From positions 1-17,566 of the forward strand of contig JAUJNV010000028.1 in the NCBI GenBank assembly GCA_030447945.1: a stretch of DNA of 17,566 bases. The letters run 5' to 3'. Both the position numbers and the translations under genes were made by a program. Positions 6,836-14,666 of this stretch are shown here, piece after piece. The first letter of the stretch is position 1. Every line of letters starts with the position of its first letter. A model generated the notes under the pieces. That model searched no databases and had not been told where the DNA came from. It saw only the letters and a program-made list of their open reading frames with translations. The DNA is from Fimbriimonas sp. (GTDB lineage: Bacteria > Armatimonadota > Fimbriimonadia > Fimbriimonadales > Fimbriimonadaceae).

Positions 6836-8322
6836 GTTGGCGGAGAGGCCTTGGGCCATGACGATCTCGCGGGCGTGGTTCACGGTGAAGGCGACGCGGT
6901 GCGTGACGGAGTCGATGATCCCCTCCGCACCTGGGTGGCCGTTGCCGCTGGCCTTGACGCCGCCGAACGGCAGGTGGACCTCCGCGCCGATGCTCGGCAG
7001 GTTCACGTAGCCCAAGCCGTAGTCGGCGTGGTCGCGGACCCAGCGCCACTTGCGGTAGTCCTCGGTGATCACCGCCATGGCGAGGCCGTAGTCCGTGTCG
7101 TTGTAGACGTCGACTGCGTGCTCCAGACCGTCCACAGGGATGATCGCGACGTGGGGGCTGAACGCCTCTTCCCTCAGCGAGAACGTCCCGGGGCGGTGCT
7201 CCATCCGGTAGACGAAGGGCGAGACGAAGTTGCCGCACGCTTGGTCCCCCTCGCGCAGCTCCTTGCCCTCGACGAGCACTTCCGCACCCTCCTCGATGGC
7301 CTTGTCCTTGTGGAACTTCCACTTCTCGACGCCCGCCTCGTTGATGAGCGGGCCCATGAAGACGTTTTCGTCGAGGCCGTCGCCGACGCGGATTCGCCCC
7401 ACCTTCTCGAGGTAGCGCCGCGTGAACTCCGGCTCGACCTTGCGGTCCACGATGAGACGCCCGGAGGTGACGCAGCGTTGGCCGGAGGTCTTGAATGCGG
7501 ATAGGACGCAGGCGTTGACGGCGAGGTCGATGTCCGCATCCTCCAGAACGATGACGGCGTTTTTGCCGCCCATCTCGGTCGCGGCGAATTTGTAGGCCTC
7601 GCCCGCGCAGACCTGCTGGATGTACTTGCCGACGGCACGCGATCCTGTGAAGAGAACGGCGACGACGTCCTTGTGCTTGACGAGGGGGTCTCCCGCGTCC
7701 TTGCCGGTGCCGTGAACGATGTTAATGACACCCTTCGGGAAGCCAGCCTCGTGGAACAGCTCCATCAGGCGGTGGGCGCAGATGGGCGTCTCTTCGGACG
7801 GTTTGAACACAACGGTGTTGCCCGCGAGGACTGAGGGAAGGATAAGCCAAAGCGGAATCGCAACCGGGAAGTTCCAGGGGGAGATGCAGGCGATGACGCC
7901 CTTGGGCTTCCGCAGGATGAAGGCGTCCTTGGCGGCGACCTCCGAACTGATCGTGAAGCCCGTCGGCATACGGCCCATGCCCGCTACGTACTGCGCCATG
8001 TGAGCGCCTCGACCGCGTCCGCGCGGCCCTCGTTCAGCGCCTTGCCGCACTCTCGGGTGCAGATGCGCGAAAGGTCATCGAGATCGCGCTTGATCAGTTG
8101 AGCGAAGGCATCGATGTACTCCGCGCGGCGCACCCAGCTCAGGTCGCGCCACGAGTCGTAGGCCCCTTTCGCGGCGGCGACGGCCTGATCCACGTCACCG
8201 GCGTCGCCCAAAGGGGCCGTGCCGACGGTCTCCCGCCGGTCTGCCGGATTTAGGCTCTCGAACGTCTGCCGAGTGTCCTGCCACTCGCCGCCGATGTAGT
8301 TCTTTCCCTCGATAGGTTGCAT
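6830..8322 (-). pseudogene. NAD(P)-dependent aldehyde dehydrogenase, one frameshift
   Basis: ALDH superfamily enzyme that oxidises an aldehyde or semialdehyde to the acid. The N-terminal part (8322 to about 8005) reads MQPIEGKNYIGGEW, NPADRRETVGTAPLGDA and CTRECGKALNEGRADAVEAL. The main part in another frame reads HMAQYVAGMGRMP, then SPWNFPVAIPLW (cofactor binding), FKPSEETP, FTGSRAVGKYI, EMGGKNAVIVLEDADID (general-base Glu), SAFKTSGQRCVTSG (catalytic Cys) and LPFGGVKASGNG. One base is missing near 8003-8010; restoring it joins the frames. All catalytic residues are present. ATG 8322 is preferred over GTG 8334, which directly abuts a TAGACT box. Substrate is unknown: alpha-ketoglutaric-semialdehyde or related dehydrogenases are plausible from the C-terminal motifs. 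It is divergent from the secreted protein at 8393. Confidence 0.88.
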
Positions 8323-8334
8323 AGTTCTCGCCAC

Positions 8335-8340
8335 AGTCTA
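8335..8340 (-). promoter_or_regulatory. TAGACT, -10-like box before the ALDH gene
   Basis: Minus-strand TAGACT ends 12 bases before ATG 8322 and directly before the alternative GTG 8334. There is no clear -35 element and no good ribosome binding site, consistent with a leader of only a few bases. Confidence 0.35.
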
Positions 8341-8374
8341 CCAGTCGGCCCTGTACCGGAAGGCCCGCCGGGGG

Positions 8375-8380
8375 TACCCT
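8375..8380 (+). promoter_or_regulatory. TACCCT, -10-like box before the secreted protein gene
   Basis: TACCCT lies 12 bases before ATG 8393, the same spacing as the ALDH box on the other strand. Only TTGATGAGCCCCC lies between, with no purine-rich ribosome binding site. Confidence 0.3.
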
Positions 8381-8392
8381 TGATGAGCCCCC

Positions 8393-10234
8393 ATGCTGCG
8401 CTTCAGCCACCTCCTCGCCCTGTCTCTGTGCCTGCTGGCGCTCGTCGCCCCTGCCGAGGCCGCGGACGTTCGAGCGAAGGGTCCGAGCCTATTTGTCAAC
8501 AGCATGCACGTGTTGACGTTGAAGTCGAGTTCCAACGGCCTTCGACCATCTATTCGCGCGGCGCGGCTGGCGGCCGCCCTCAGCGCGATCCCTTACCTGG
8601 AGGGGGTCAACGTGGCTAAAGTGGAAGAGGCGGTCTGGCTCAAGATCGGCGCCCGGCAGATTTTGCTGGCGTCGCCCCAAGAGGCGGCTCTGCAAAGACT
8701 CTCCCCGATGGGCCTCGCGCAGCAGTGGGCGTCTAGCCTGAAGAAGGCCCTCGCCCTTCCTCCACTCCAGCTTGCAACCTCTGGCCTGCTTCTAGGAAAT
8801 GGTGCGGCTCACGAGGTGAAGCTGATTGGGAGCGAGGCGCACAACGCGCAGGTGTTCACCTCCGATTCGCAGATTGCCACCGTCACAAGGTCTCCGCAGG
8901 GGATCCTCGTGAAGGCGGTCAGCCCGGGCCGAGCGGTGATTCTGGTGGACGGCGTTACGGCGGAAGAGGATCTCGACGTGGAGGTTCGGCCGTACGCGGC
9001 GAGCTTTCCGCAGTCCCTGAGCGCCACCGTCTCCGGCATACCGGCGGCGGCCGGCACGGTCAAGGGCGCCGTCGAGGGCGCGGTGCGCACGCAGCTCACG
9101 GCGATGCCCGGCGCGAAGTGGCGCTTCCAGCCATTCACCGCTCCGGTGCTGGGGGCAGGGGAGTCGCGGACGTTCAACGTGCCGGTCGTCGTGGAGGCTC
9201 CGGGGGCGCTGGAGAAGCGCGGGCTAGTGAGCGTTGTCGTGCGAAACCTTGGGCTGAAGCGCGCGGAGGACTCCGAGCTTTGGTACAGCAACGACCCGGA
9301 GACGGTACGACAGATCGGGCCGCTCTTTTCCGCGCCCCTGAAGAAGGGCCGCTCGGCACGCCTGCTCTACCACCACATGAACGACGCGGCTCAGGTCCTG
9401 TTCATCCGGGTGCAGGCCGTCAACGATACGGATATTCCCGCCAAGGTCCTCGTGATCCCGGGGGACAGCAGCCCGGATGAGAACCCCGTTTTGGCGGGGC
9501 TGCAGGCGGCTCATCAGTATTTCGGCGCGTGGCTTTTCGGAAGCGGGGAAGTGGTGACGATTCCTCCCCGCTCGACAATGCCGGTGTCCCTGCGCCGCCT
9601 TTCGCCCCGCGAGGTGACCAGCGGGCTGTGCAGCGTCTACCTGACCGAGGGGCCGGAGCAACTGCTCGTCCGCACGGACGCGATCCCTCCGTTCATGCTG
9701 GACGAGAGGTGGACGGCCGCAGTCGAGAGCTCCACCCCGTGGCGTGAGGTGGGGACGCGGCCCCTGAACGACTACGACCGCTCCCCCTACGTGACCTCGG
9801 ACCACATCTACCCGCAGCCGTTCCGGCAGGAAACGGTTGCGTACGAGGTGGGCGGCCGGTACGGCTTCGTGCGGATCGGGCAGAAGCCGATCGCGCGGCT
9901 GAACCAGGGGCGTGGGCTAGAGGGCAACTTCGGCGTGATCTACAACATCAGCGCCGAGGTCCAGAACATGACGCCCGAGCCGACGGAAGTGGAGATTGTA
10001 TTCGAGGCCAGCGCGGGCTACTCCGGAGGGCTGTTCGTGCTCAACGGACGTCTCGTGCGCACGCCGCTGCTCCAGGCGAAGGGCGAAAGCCGGCTGGAAA
10101 AGTTCCGCATGGAGCCTGGGACGAAGCGAACGATCACCATCACCACGCTCCCGCTTTCCGGCAGCAGCTACCCCGCCACTCTAACGATCCGCCCGGTGCA
10201 GTCGGCGGCTGCGATGCGGGCTCCCCGTTCGTAG
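8393..10234 (+). CDS. Secreted protein of unknown function, 613 residues
   Basis: I do not recognise a named family for the whole protein. Residues 1-23 are a signal peptide (hydrophobic LLALSLCLLALVAP, cleavage after AEA). Residues about 30-122 contain WLKIGARQILLAS and LAQQWASSLKKALALPPL. This pattern resembles the small alpha/beta periplasmic domain preceding some mechanosensitive channels and pilus proteins. Residues about 125-200 (LLLGNGAAHEVKLIG ... SPGRAVILVDGV) look like a beta-rich domain akin to the pilus-secretin N-terminal or Big_2 fold. The middle and C-terminal parts are predicted beta-rich, ending TRTITITTLP-like strands without a membrane anchor. It probably acts in the periplasm or at the cell surface. 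The TPR gene follows 9 bases later, so the two are likely one operon. Function is unassigned; the domain resemblances are low confidence. Confidence 0.8.
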   Translation: MLRFSHLLALSLCLLALVAPAEAADVRAKGPSLFVNSMHVLTLKSSSNGLRPSIRAARLAAALSAIPYLEGVNVAKVEEAVWLKIGARQILLASPQEAALQRLSPMGLAQQWASSLKKALALPPLQLATSGLLLGNGAAHEVKLIGSEAHNAQVFTSDSQIATVTRSPQGILVKAVSPGRAVILVDGVTAEEDLDVEVRPYAASFPQSLSATVSGIPAAAGTVKGAVEGAVRTQLTAMPGAKWRFQPFTAPVLGAGESRTFNVPVVVEAPGALEKRGLVSVVVRNLGLKRAEDSELWYSNDPETVRQIGPLFSAPLKKGRSARLLYHHMNDAAQVLFIRVQAVNDTDIPAKVLVIPGDSSPDENPVLAGLQAAHQYFGAWLFGSGEVVTIPPRSTMPVSLRRLSPREVTSGLCSVYLTEGPEQLLVRTDAIPPFMLDERWTAAVESSTPWREVGTRPLNDYDRSPYVTSDHIYPQPFRQETVAYEVGGRYGFVRIGQKPIARLNQGRGLEGNFGVIYNISAEVQNMTPEPTEVEIVFEASAGYSGGLFVLNGRLVRTPLLQAKGESRLEKFRMEPGTKRTITITTLPLSGSSYPATLTIRPVQSAAAMRAPRS

Positions 10235-10243
10235 AAGAAACGC

Positions 10244-11107
10244 GTGGAGCCTTCTTTTCGCACGATCGCTAACCTGTTCCAAGTGCCCGATCCGGGGGAC
10301 GTGGACGTCGGGAGCACTCCTCGTAAGAAGCACGGCGACACCGCAGACGAGAGCGACGATCTAGGGCGTCAGAGCCTGGGCGAAGGCAACTACGAGGCGG
10401 CGATCCGCCACTTCCGCGAAGCCGTCGCCAAGCGCGAGCCGGGAGACGTAACCTCCATGATCCTGCTGGCCGGCGCCCTCGACTACAGCGATCAGATGCC
10501 CCAGGCTCTGCGTCAATACGAGCGGGCGCTGAGGGCCAGGGCGGACGTCGCGGAGCCGCATCTGGGCCTCTCGGACGTGTACCGCCGCTACGGGCGGTTC
10601 CGGGAGTCGGTCCAAAGGTTGGAGGAGGCCGTGCGCCTGGAGCCCGGTAACGCGTTCCACCACATCAAGCTCGCGGAGACGCTACGAGAAATGGGAGAGA
10701 GGAAGCGGGCCCTCACTGCCGCGATTGGGGCGGTTGCGGCCCAGCCGGACGAGCCGTTCTACCACTACTGGGTGGGCGACCTTCTGATCGAGATGGGGCG
10801 GCACGAGGAGGCCCTCGACTCCCTGCGCGCCGCCATCGAGCTGTCGCCGGGCGACGACTTCCTCTACCTCCGCGCCGCAGTCGCCTTCTGGCGGGTGGAC
10901 CGGCGCGTCGAGGCGATCAAGGCGGTGCGGCTCGCAGGCGACCTCGACCCCGGCAAGGACTTCATCCACGGTCTGTTGGAGGCGTTGCTCAAGGCAGATG
11001 GCCAGCTCGAAGAGGCGGTGCTGGAGGCCGCGCGGGCGACCAAGATGGACCGATTCGACCGGGACATGCTCGACCGGACGCTCGTCGAGATGGGCATTCG
11101 CAGCTAA
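10244..11107 (+). CDS. Tetratricopeptide repeat (TPR) protein
   Basis: The 287-residue cytoplasmic-looking protein has no signal peptide or membrane segment. After a polar N-terminus (1-38) it is a row of about six to seven 34-residue TPR units, e.g. GEGNYEAAIRHFREAVAKREPGD (about 46-68), the unit with QALRQYERALRARADVAEPH, GRFRESVQRLEEAVRLEPGN, GERKRALTAAIGAVAAQPDE, and GRHEEALDSLRAAIELSPGD. TPRs are protein-protein interaction scaffolds; the partner may be the upstream secreted protein's pathway, but that is inference. The GTG start at 10244 is supported by AAGAAA upstream and the 9-base gap from the preceding stop. Its TAA (11105-11107) overlaps the trpE stop on the other strand. Confidence 0.9.
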   Translation: MEPSFRTIANLFQVPDPGDVDVGSTPRKKHGDTADESDDLGRQSLGEGNYEAAIRHFREAVAKREPGDVTSMILLAGALDYSDQMPQALRQYERALRARADVAEPHLGLSDVYRRYGRFRESVQRLEEAVRLEPGNAFHHIKLAETLREMGERKRALTAAIGAVAAQPDEPFYHYWVGDLLIEMGRHEEALDSLRAAIELSPGDDFLYLRAAVAFWRVDRRVEAIKAVRLAGDLDPGKDFIHGLLEALLKADGQLEEAVLEAARATKMDRFDRDMLDRTLVEMGIRS

Positions 11108-12582
11108 GGGGCGGCTTCCAGGCCCTTTTGCGCGATCTCGATCGCCCGGAGGGCGGCCTTGGCCTTGTTGCGCGACTCCTCGTACTCCAGCCTCGGCACG
11201 GAGTCCGCGACGACGCCTCCGCCGGCCTGCACGTGCGCGACGCCATCCTTGAGCAGGATCGTGCGGATGGCGATGCAGGTGTCGAGGTCCCCCGTGTGGC
11301 TCAAAAACCCGACGGCGCCGGCATAGGAGCCGCGCCGGGTAGGTTCTAGCTCCTCGATGACCTGCATCGCCCGCACCTTCGGGGCGCCGGAGACGGTGCC
11401 GGCGGGGAATCCCGCGCGCAGGAGGTCGAAGGCGTCTTTTCCTTGAGCGAGTCGGCCCGTCACGTCGCTCACGATATGCATAACGTGGCTGTACCGCTCG
11501 ATGACCATCAGCTCGTTCACCTGCACGGTGCCGGTCTCGCAGACGCGACCGAGGTCGTTGCGCCCCAGATCCACGAGCATGATGTGCTCAGCACGCTCCT
11601 TCTCGTCCGCCAGCAGCTCGCGCTCCAAGGCGAGATCCTCTTCTTCCGTTCCGCCTCTCCAGCGGGTGCCCGCAATCGGGCGGACGCGGGCGGTCGAGCC
11701 GTGGAGCGACACGAGGAGTTCGGGCGAGGCACCCACGAGGTCGAAGTCGCCGAAGCGCAAAAGAAACATGTAGGGCGAGGGGTTGATCGACCTGAGCGCG
11801 CGGTACAGGGTTACCGGGTGCGCGTCGAATCGTGTCGAGAACCGCTGCGATGGCACCATTTGGATACCGTCGCCCGCCGCGATGTACTCCTTCATCCGCT
11901 GCACCATGCCTTCAAACTCGCCGCGGCCAACGTTCGCCTCCGTCGGTTGAGGCTCGTAGCGGCCGTCGGGCAACGCGGGGAGGGGCTGGCGCAGAAGGGC
12001 CACGACGCGCTCGATCTCCTCGCATGCGCGGTCGTAGCCCTCCGCAGTCCCCTCCGCCATTGCCACCACGCGCAGAAGATTTCGGGCGTGGTCGAAGACG
12101 ACGACGGTGTCGCAGAGCATCACCGCCATGTCGTCGAGGTTCAAGTCGTCGTGGGTGCTTTCGCCCAGGCGCTCGAAGAAGCGCACGATGTCGTAGGCGA
12201 GCATCCCGACGGCTCCGCCCGCGAACGTGGGCAGGCCCGGGACGGGAACAGGGTTGCTGTAGCGCATCTCGCGCTTGAGGAGATCCAAGGGATCTTCTCC
12301 AGAGGCGAGCTCCTCAATGGTCTCTCCTGCGTCTGCGATCCGCCGTAGCCGGTGGCCCTTCGTCCGCAAGACGAGGCGCGGCCGAACGCCGAGGAGGGAG
12401 TAGCGCGCGAGCTGCTCGCCTCCGGTGACGCTTTCCAGGAGGAAACTGTGCCGTTCTCCTTGAGCGAGCTTCCAGTACGCGGCGAGGGGCGTCTCCACGT
12501 CAGCGAGGAGGTCCTGCGTCACGGCCATCGGGCGCGTGCCGCCCGTCTTTTCGAGAAACTCGTCGCGAGAGGGGGTGGGCAT
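11104..12582 (-). CDS. trpE: Anthranilate synthase component I TrpE
   Basis: Catalyses chorismate plus ammonia to anthranilate, the first step of tryptophan synthesis, with the glutamine amidotransferase TrpG. The 492-residue protein is normal length and uninterrupted. The N-terminal LLES (48-51) followed by GGEQLARYSLLG is the tryptophan-feedback site typical of TrpE rather than PabB. The chorismate-binding domain shows NPSPYMFLLRFGDFDLVGASPE, PIAGTRWRGG, ERAEHIMLVDLGRNDLGRV, FPAGTVSGAPKVRAMQ and QAGGGVVADSVP. ATG 12582 gives MPTPSRDEFLEK. It stands alone: no trpG, trpD or trpC is adjacent. Its stop overlaps the TPR gene's stop by four bases. It is divergent from leuD across an inverted repeat that carries both putative promoters. 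Confidence 0.95.
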   Translation of the reverse strand: MPTPSRDEFLEKTGGTRPMAVTQDLLADVETPLAAYWKLAQGERHSFLLESVTGGEQLARYSLLGVRPRLVLRTKGHRLRRIADAGETIEELASGEDPLDLLKREMRYSNPVPVPGLPTFAGGAVGMLAYDIVRFFERLGESTHDDLNLDDMAVMLCDTVVVFDHARNLLRVVAMAEGTAEGYDRACEEIERVVALLRQPLPALPDGRYEPQPTEANVGRGEFEGMVQRMKEYIAAGDGIQMVPSQRFSTRFDAHPVTLYRALRSINPSPYMFLLRFGDFDLVGASPELLVSLHGSTARVRPIAGTRWRGGTEEEDLALERELLADEKERAEHIMLVDLGRNDLGRVCETGTVQVNELMVIERYSHVMHIVSDVTGRLAQGKDAFDLLRAGFPAGTVSGAPKVRAMQVIEELEPTRRGSYAGAVGFLSHTGDLDTCIAIRTILLKDGVAHVQAGGGVVADSVPRLEYEESRNKAKAALRAIEIAQKGLEAAP

Positions 12583-12586
12583 GGGA

Positions 12587-12670
12587 GTGATAGCGGATGG
12601 GTGATGGCTGACGGGCGGCTAGGGATGGCGGGGTGGCATCGGCCGTCAGCCCTCAGCCATCAGCTATCAT
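12587..12670. repeat. 28-28-28 imperfect inverted repeat in the trpE/leuD divergent promoter
   Basis: The left arm 12587-12614 and right arm 12643-12670 match at 24 of 28 positions in inverted orientation, separated by 28 bases. The arms are made of related 7-base units, clearest on the minus strand of the right arm: TGATAGC, TGATGGC, TGAGGGC, TGACGGC. The outer ends read GCTATCAT towards leuD and GCTATCAC towards trpE, placing a TATCAT/TATCAC box 6 and 4 bases from the respective start codons. The element fills almost all of the 94-base gap. Confidence 0.85.
12665..12670 (+). promoter_or_regulatory. TATCAT, -10-like box before leuD
   Basis: TATCAT ends 6 bases before the leuD ATG (12677), with only CCCCCA between. 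Transcription starting at normal distance would begin at or very near the ATG. It is the outer end of the inverted repeat, and its mirror copy (TATCAC, 12592-12587) faces trpE. Confidence 0.4.
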
Positions 12671-12676
12671 CCCCCA

Positions 12677-13279
12677 ATGCAGCCCTTCGCCACTCACACC
12701 GGCCGGCTTGCGGTCGTCGAGGGGGACCATGTGGACACGGACCGGATCATCCCGGCGCGGTACCTCACCCGCGTAAGCCGCTCGGGATACGGGGAGCTGC
12801 TCTTCCGGGATGTGCGAGGCGGCGACTTTCCTTTGGACCGACCGGAAGCTCAGGGCGCGAGCGTTCTCGTCGTCGGCACGAACTTCGGGTGCGGCTCCTC
12901 GCGTGAGCACGCGGTGTGGGCGATCCAGCAGGCGGGTTTTCGCGCCGTCGTCGCCCGGAAGGAGGCCGCTACCGAGGGCTACAGCGACATTGTCCGCGCG
13001 AATGCCGCGAATAGCGGTCTTCTCCGGATCGAGCTTCCACCCGACGCCCACGCAAGGCTCGCGGCGGCAGGCACTGGGGCGGAGGCGACGATCGATCTTC
13101 CCGCGCAGACGGTGACGGTGGGCCCCCACACGTACCCGTTCGAGATCAACGCGCCCACCAAGCGCGCCTTGGTGGGCGGCCTGGACCTCATCGGCCGAAC
13201 GCTGGAACTGGAGGAACTGATCTCCGGCTACGAGCGGCGGCTAGGAGTGACGCGGACGGATACCAGCACGGCCTCCTAG
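12677..13279 (+). CDS. leuD: 3-isopropylmalate dehydratase small subunit LeuD
   Basis: Swivel-domain subunit of isopropylmalate isomerase, which with LeuC converts 2-isopropylmalate to 3-isopropylmalate in leucine synthesis. The 200-residue protein has the family N-terminus (HVDTDRIIPARYL, 18-30) and the diagnostic GTNFGCGSSREHAVWAI (67-83), followed by GFRAVVA and the NSGLLRIELP segment. Length fits LeuD. The homologous subunit of homoaconitase or methanogen-type enzymes cannot be excluded from sequence alone, but LeuD is the simplest reading. leuC is not adjacent. ATG 12677 is the only sensible start; there is no ribosome binding site because the inverted repeat ends just before it. The DUF192 gene starts 13 bases after the stop. 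Confidence 0.92.
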   Translation: MQPFATHTGRLAVVEGDHVDTDRIIPARYLTRVSRSGYGELLFRDVRGGDFPLDRPEAQGASVLVVGTNFGCGSSREHAVWAIQQAGFRAVVARKEAATEGYSDIVRANAANSGLLRIELPPDAHARLAAAGTGAEATIDLPAQTVTVGPHTYPFEINAPTKRALVGGLDLIGRTLELEELISGYERRLGVTRTDTSTAS

Positions 13280-13285
13280 TAGACT
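13280..13285 (+). promoter_or_regulatory. TAGACT, -10-like box before the DUF192 gene
   Basis: TAGACT begins at the first base after the leuD stop and ends 7 bases before ATG 13293. It suggests that the lipoprotein gene has its own leaderless promoter even though it could also be read through from leuD. Confidence 0.35.
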
Positions 13286-13292
13286 AAGTCAA

Positions 13293-13850
13293 ATGCGCCT
13301 GGCCCCGCTGCTCCTTCCTTTGCTGCTCGCCGGCTGCGTGAGCGTGCAATCGCGCATGAGCAGCGACGCCCACCCGGTAGCACCGGCGACGCCACCAACC
13401 GCGCCACCCGCCGCGACGCCACCCACGGCCGCAGAGGGCAATCCGAGACGGCTTTACCAACTGGCGGACCTGGAGACCGTGACCATAGAGGTTGGGCGTC
13501 GCAAGCTGAAGGTGTGGGTCATGGACACGGACAGCAAGCGGCAGGAGGGAATGATGTTCCTGACCGACAAGGAAGTTCCAGACGACCACGGGATGCTGTT
13601 CGTCTTTCCGAAAGCCGAGGTCAAAAGCTTCTGGATGGAGAACACCATCCTGCCGCTCGACATCTGCTACGTGGGCACGTCGATGAAGGTCCTCAACATC
13701 CGGGTCGGCAAGCCGTACGATCAGACCGGCCTGCGTAGCGCGGGGCCCTCGAGGTATGTGATCGAGGTCAAGGCGGGCCAAGCCAAGAAGCTAGGAATCG
13801 TCAAGGGGGCCAAGGTCCTGATCCCGAAGGGCGTCCGGGCTAAGGACTAG
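13293..13850 (+). CDS. DUF192 family lipoprotein
   Basis: The 185-residue precursor has a lipoprotein signal: MRLAPLLLPLLLAGC with lipobox LLAGC, lipidated Cys15. A Pro/Ala/Thr-rich linker (about 25-48) leads to a DUF192 domain (about 60-180). Hallmarks are RQEGMMFLTDKEVPDDHGML (conserved RxxGLM-like start), FVFPKAEVKSFWMENT (W-M-x-N-T), LPLDICYV and AKKLGIVKGAKVLIP. DUF192 proteins are small beta-barrel domains, often exported, with no firmly established biochemical role. Here it should be anchored to the cell envelope. It follows leuD closely but has no obvious link to leucine synthesis. Confidence 0.92.
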   Translation: MRLAPLLLPLLLAGCVSVQSRMSSDAHPVAPATPPTAPPAATPPTAAEGNPRRLYQLADLETVTIEVGRRKLKVWVMDTDSKRQEGMMFLTDKEVPDDHGMLFVFPKAEVKSFWMENTILPLDICYVGTSMKVLNIRVGKPYDQTGLRSAGPSRYVIEVKAGQAKKLGIVKGAKVLIPKGVRAKD

Positions 13851-13870
13851 AAGCCGTCCCCCAGAACGCG

Positions 13871-13891
13871 GCCCTGCTGGAGCCGCAGGGC
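13871..13891. terminator. Hairpin between the converging DUF192 and stalk-protein genes
   Basis: GCCCTGC (13871-13877) and GCAGGGC (13885-13891) form a perfect 7-bp stem with a 7-base loop, 20 bases after the DUF192 stop. A second perfect 6-bp stem, CGATGG (13903-13908) with CCATCG (13916-13921), follows. Neither has a T-tract, so termination activity is a guess from position. Confidence 0.45.
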
Positions 13892-13925
13892 AGGATTTGA
13901 ACCGATGGCTTGTCTCCATCGACAC

Positions 13926-14112
13926 CTTCTTCGGAGGGTTACGCCCGGAGGGCGTGTAGTCGTCGCGCCCGGCGACGCCTAAGCTGTTCCCCTTGCACGC
14001 CAGCGTCTGCCGAGCATCGGGGACGTGCTTGATGTTCAGGCCGTGCCAGAGGTATGCCCGAGCGTCGGCGGGCGCGACGACCCACACCCTGCGGGCGCAA
14101 CCTCCGAAGAAG
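13926..14112. repeat. Inverted repeat of about 27 bases, arms 134 bases apart
   Basis: Arm 13926-13952 starts CTTCTTCGGAGGGTTACGCC. Arm 14087-14112, read on the minus strand, is CTTCTTCGGAGGTTGCGCCC and onward. They agree at 24 of 27 positions with two substitutions and one gap. The segment between the arms reads on the minus strand as a GC3-rich open frame (VWVVAPADARAYLWHGLNIK, then HVPDARQTLACKGNSLGVAG) that I cannot assign. This could be a small mobile or structured element, or the remains of a gene; the 3' neighbour of the stalk protein is otherwise undefined here. Confidence 0.55.
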
Positions 14113-14631
14113 ATGCCGGTGAGGCAACACGTCGCTGAAACGCTCTATCCTCCGCCGGGAGGTCTTCACCGCCGTCCTCCGTCGTGATGCTCACGGTACG
14201 CTCCGCCGCGAGCCAGTCCACCTTCGCGCCGAGCGTTTGCGAGGAAGCGCAGGGGCACGACGACGCGGCCTTCGACCACCATCGCGGGCTGGTCGAGCGT
14301 GATCGTCTGCTCGTCCACCGTCGCCTGCTTCTTGCCCACCGGCAGGATCACCTGCAAACCGTCCTTCACTGCCAGCACGGTCTTGTCAGACTGCTGCCAA
14401 CGCACCTCCGCGCCCATCCTCTCGAAGACACCGCGCAGGGGGGGACGAAGATGCGGGAGCCCTCCATGATCGGCGGGGTGCCCGCGAACTTCACGAGCTG
14501 GCCGTTGAGGGTGACCCGACGGCGAGGGTCGGAGTCCGGGCCTTGTACTTCCCCGGGACCTGCCGCTGAACGGCGCCCACGGAAAGCGCGAGGAGGAATC
14601 CGGCGAGAACGGCCACCGCATGCTTCGACAT
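14036..14631 (-). pseudogene. Secreted copper-amine-oxidase-like N-terminal (stalk) domain protein, frameshifted
   Basis: The start ATG 14631 gives the signal peptide MSKHAVAVLAGFLLALSVGA. After a frame change near 14521 the first repeat reads RVTLNGQLVKFAGTPPIM and EGSRIFVP. A run of seven G (14438-14444; about five expected) shifts it again, then LRGVFERMGAEVRWQQSDKT, VDEQTITLDQPAMV and GRVVVPLRFLA. A third change near 14240 leads to TLGAKVDWLAAERTVSITT. Compared with the intact paralogue at 16151-16567, the domain should end soon after SITT; the frame then runs on to a stop at 14036-14038 with no recognisable content. These domains occur in envelope proteins, and despite the Pfam name no amine oxidase activity is implied. 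It lies 35 bases after the zinc-ribbon gene, so the two are probably co-transcribed. Confidence 0.8.
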
Positions 14632-14666
14632 GCGTCTGGGACGACCTGGGCGCGTGACCGGTTCTA

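Noticed and set aside
11443..12348. 301-codon plus-strand open frame opposite trpE
   Set aside because: Antisense shadow; trpE on the other strand is full length with all motifs.
13884..13912. A tRNA or tmRNA 3' end on the minus strand (GGTTCAAATCC followed by CTGCGGCTCCA)
   Set aside because: No matching acceptor strand, anticodon arm or pairing T-stem is found upstream. The bases are better explained by two perfect hairpins. The tag-like GRDDYTPSG frame lacks an in-frame stop and the usual Ala-Ala end.
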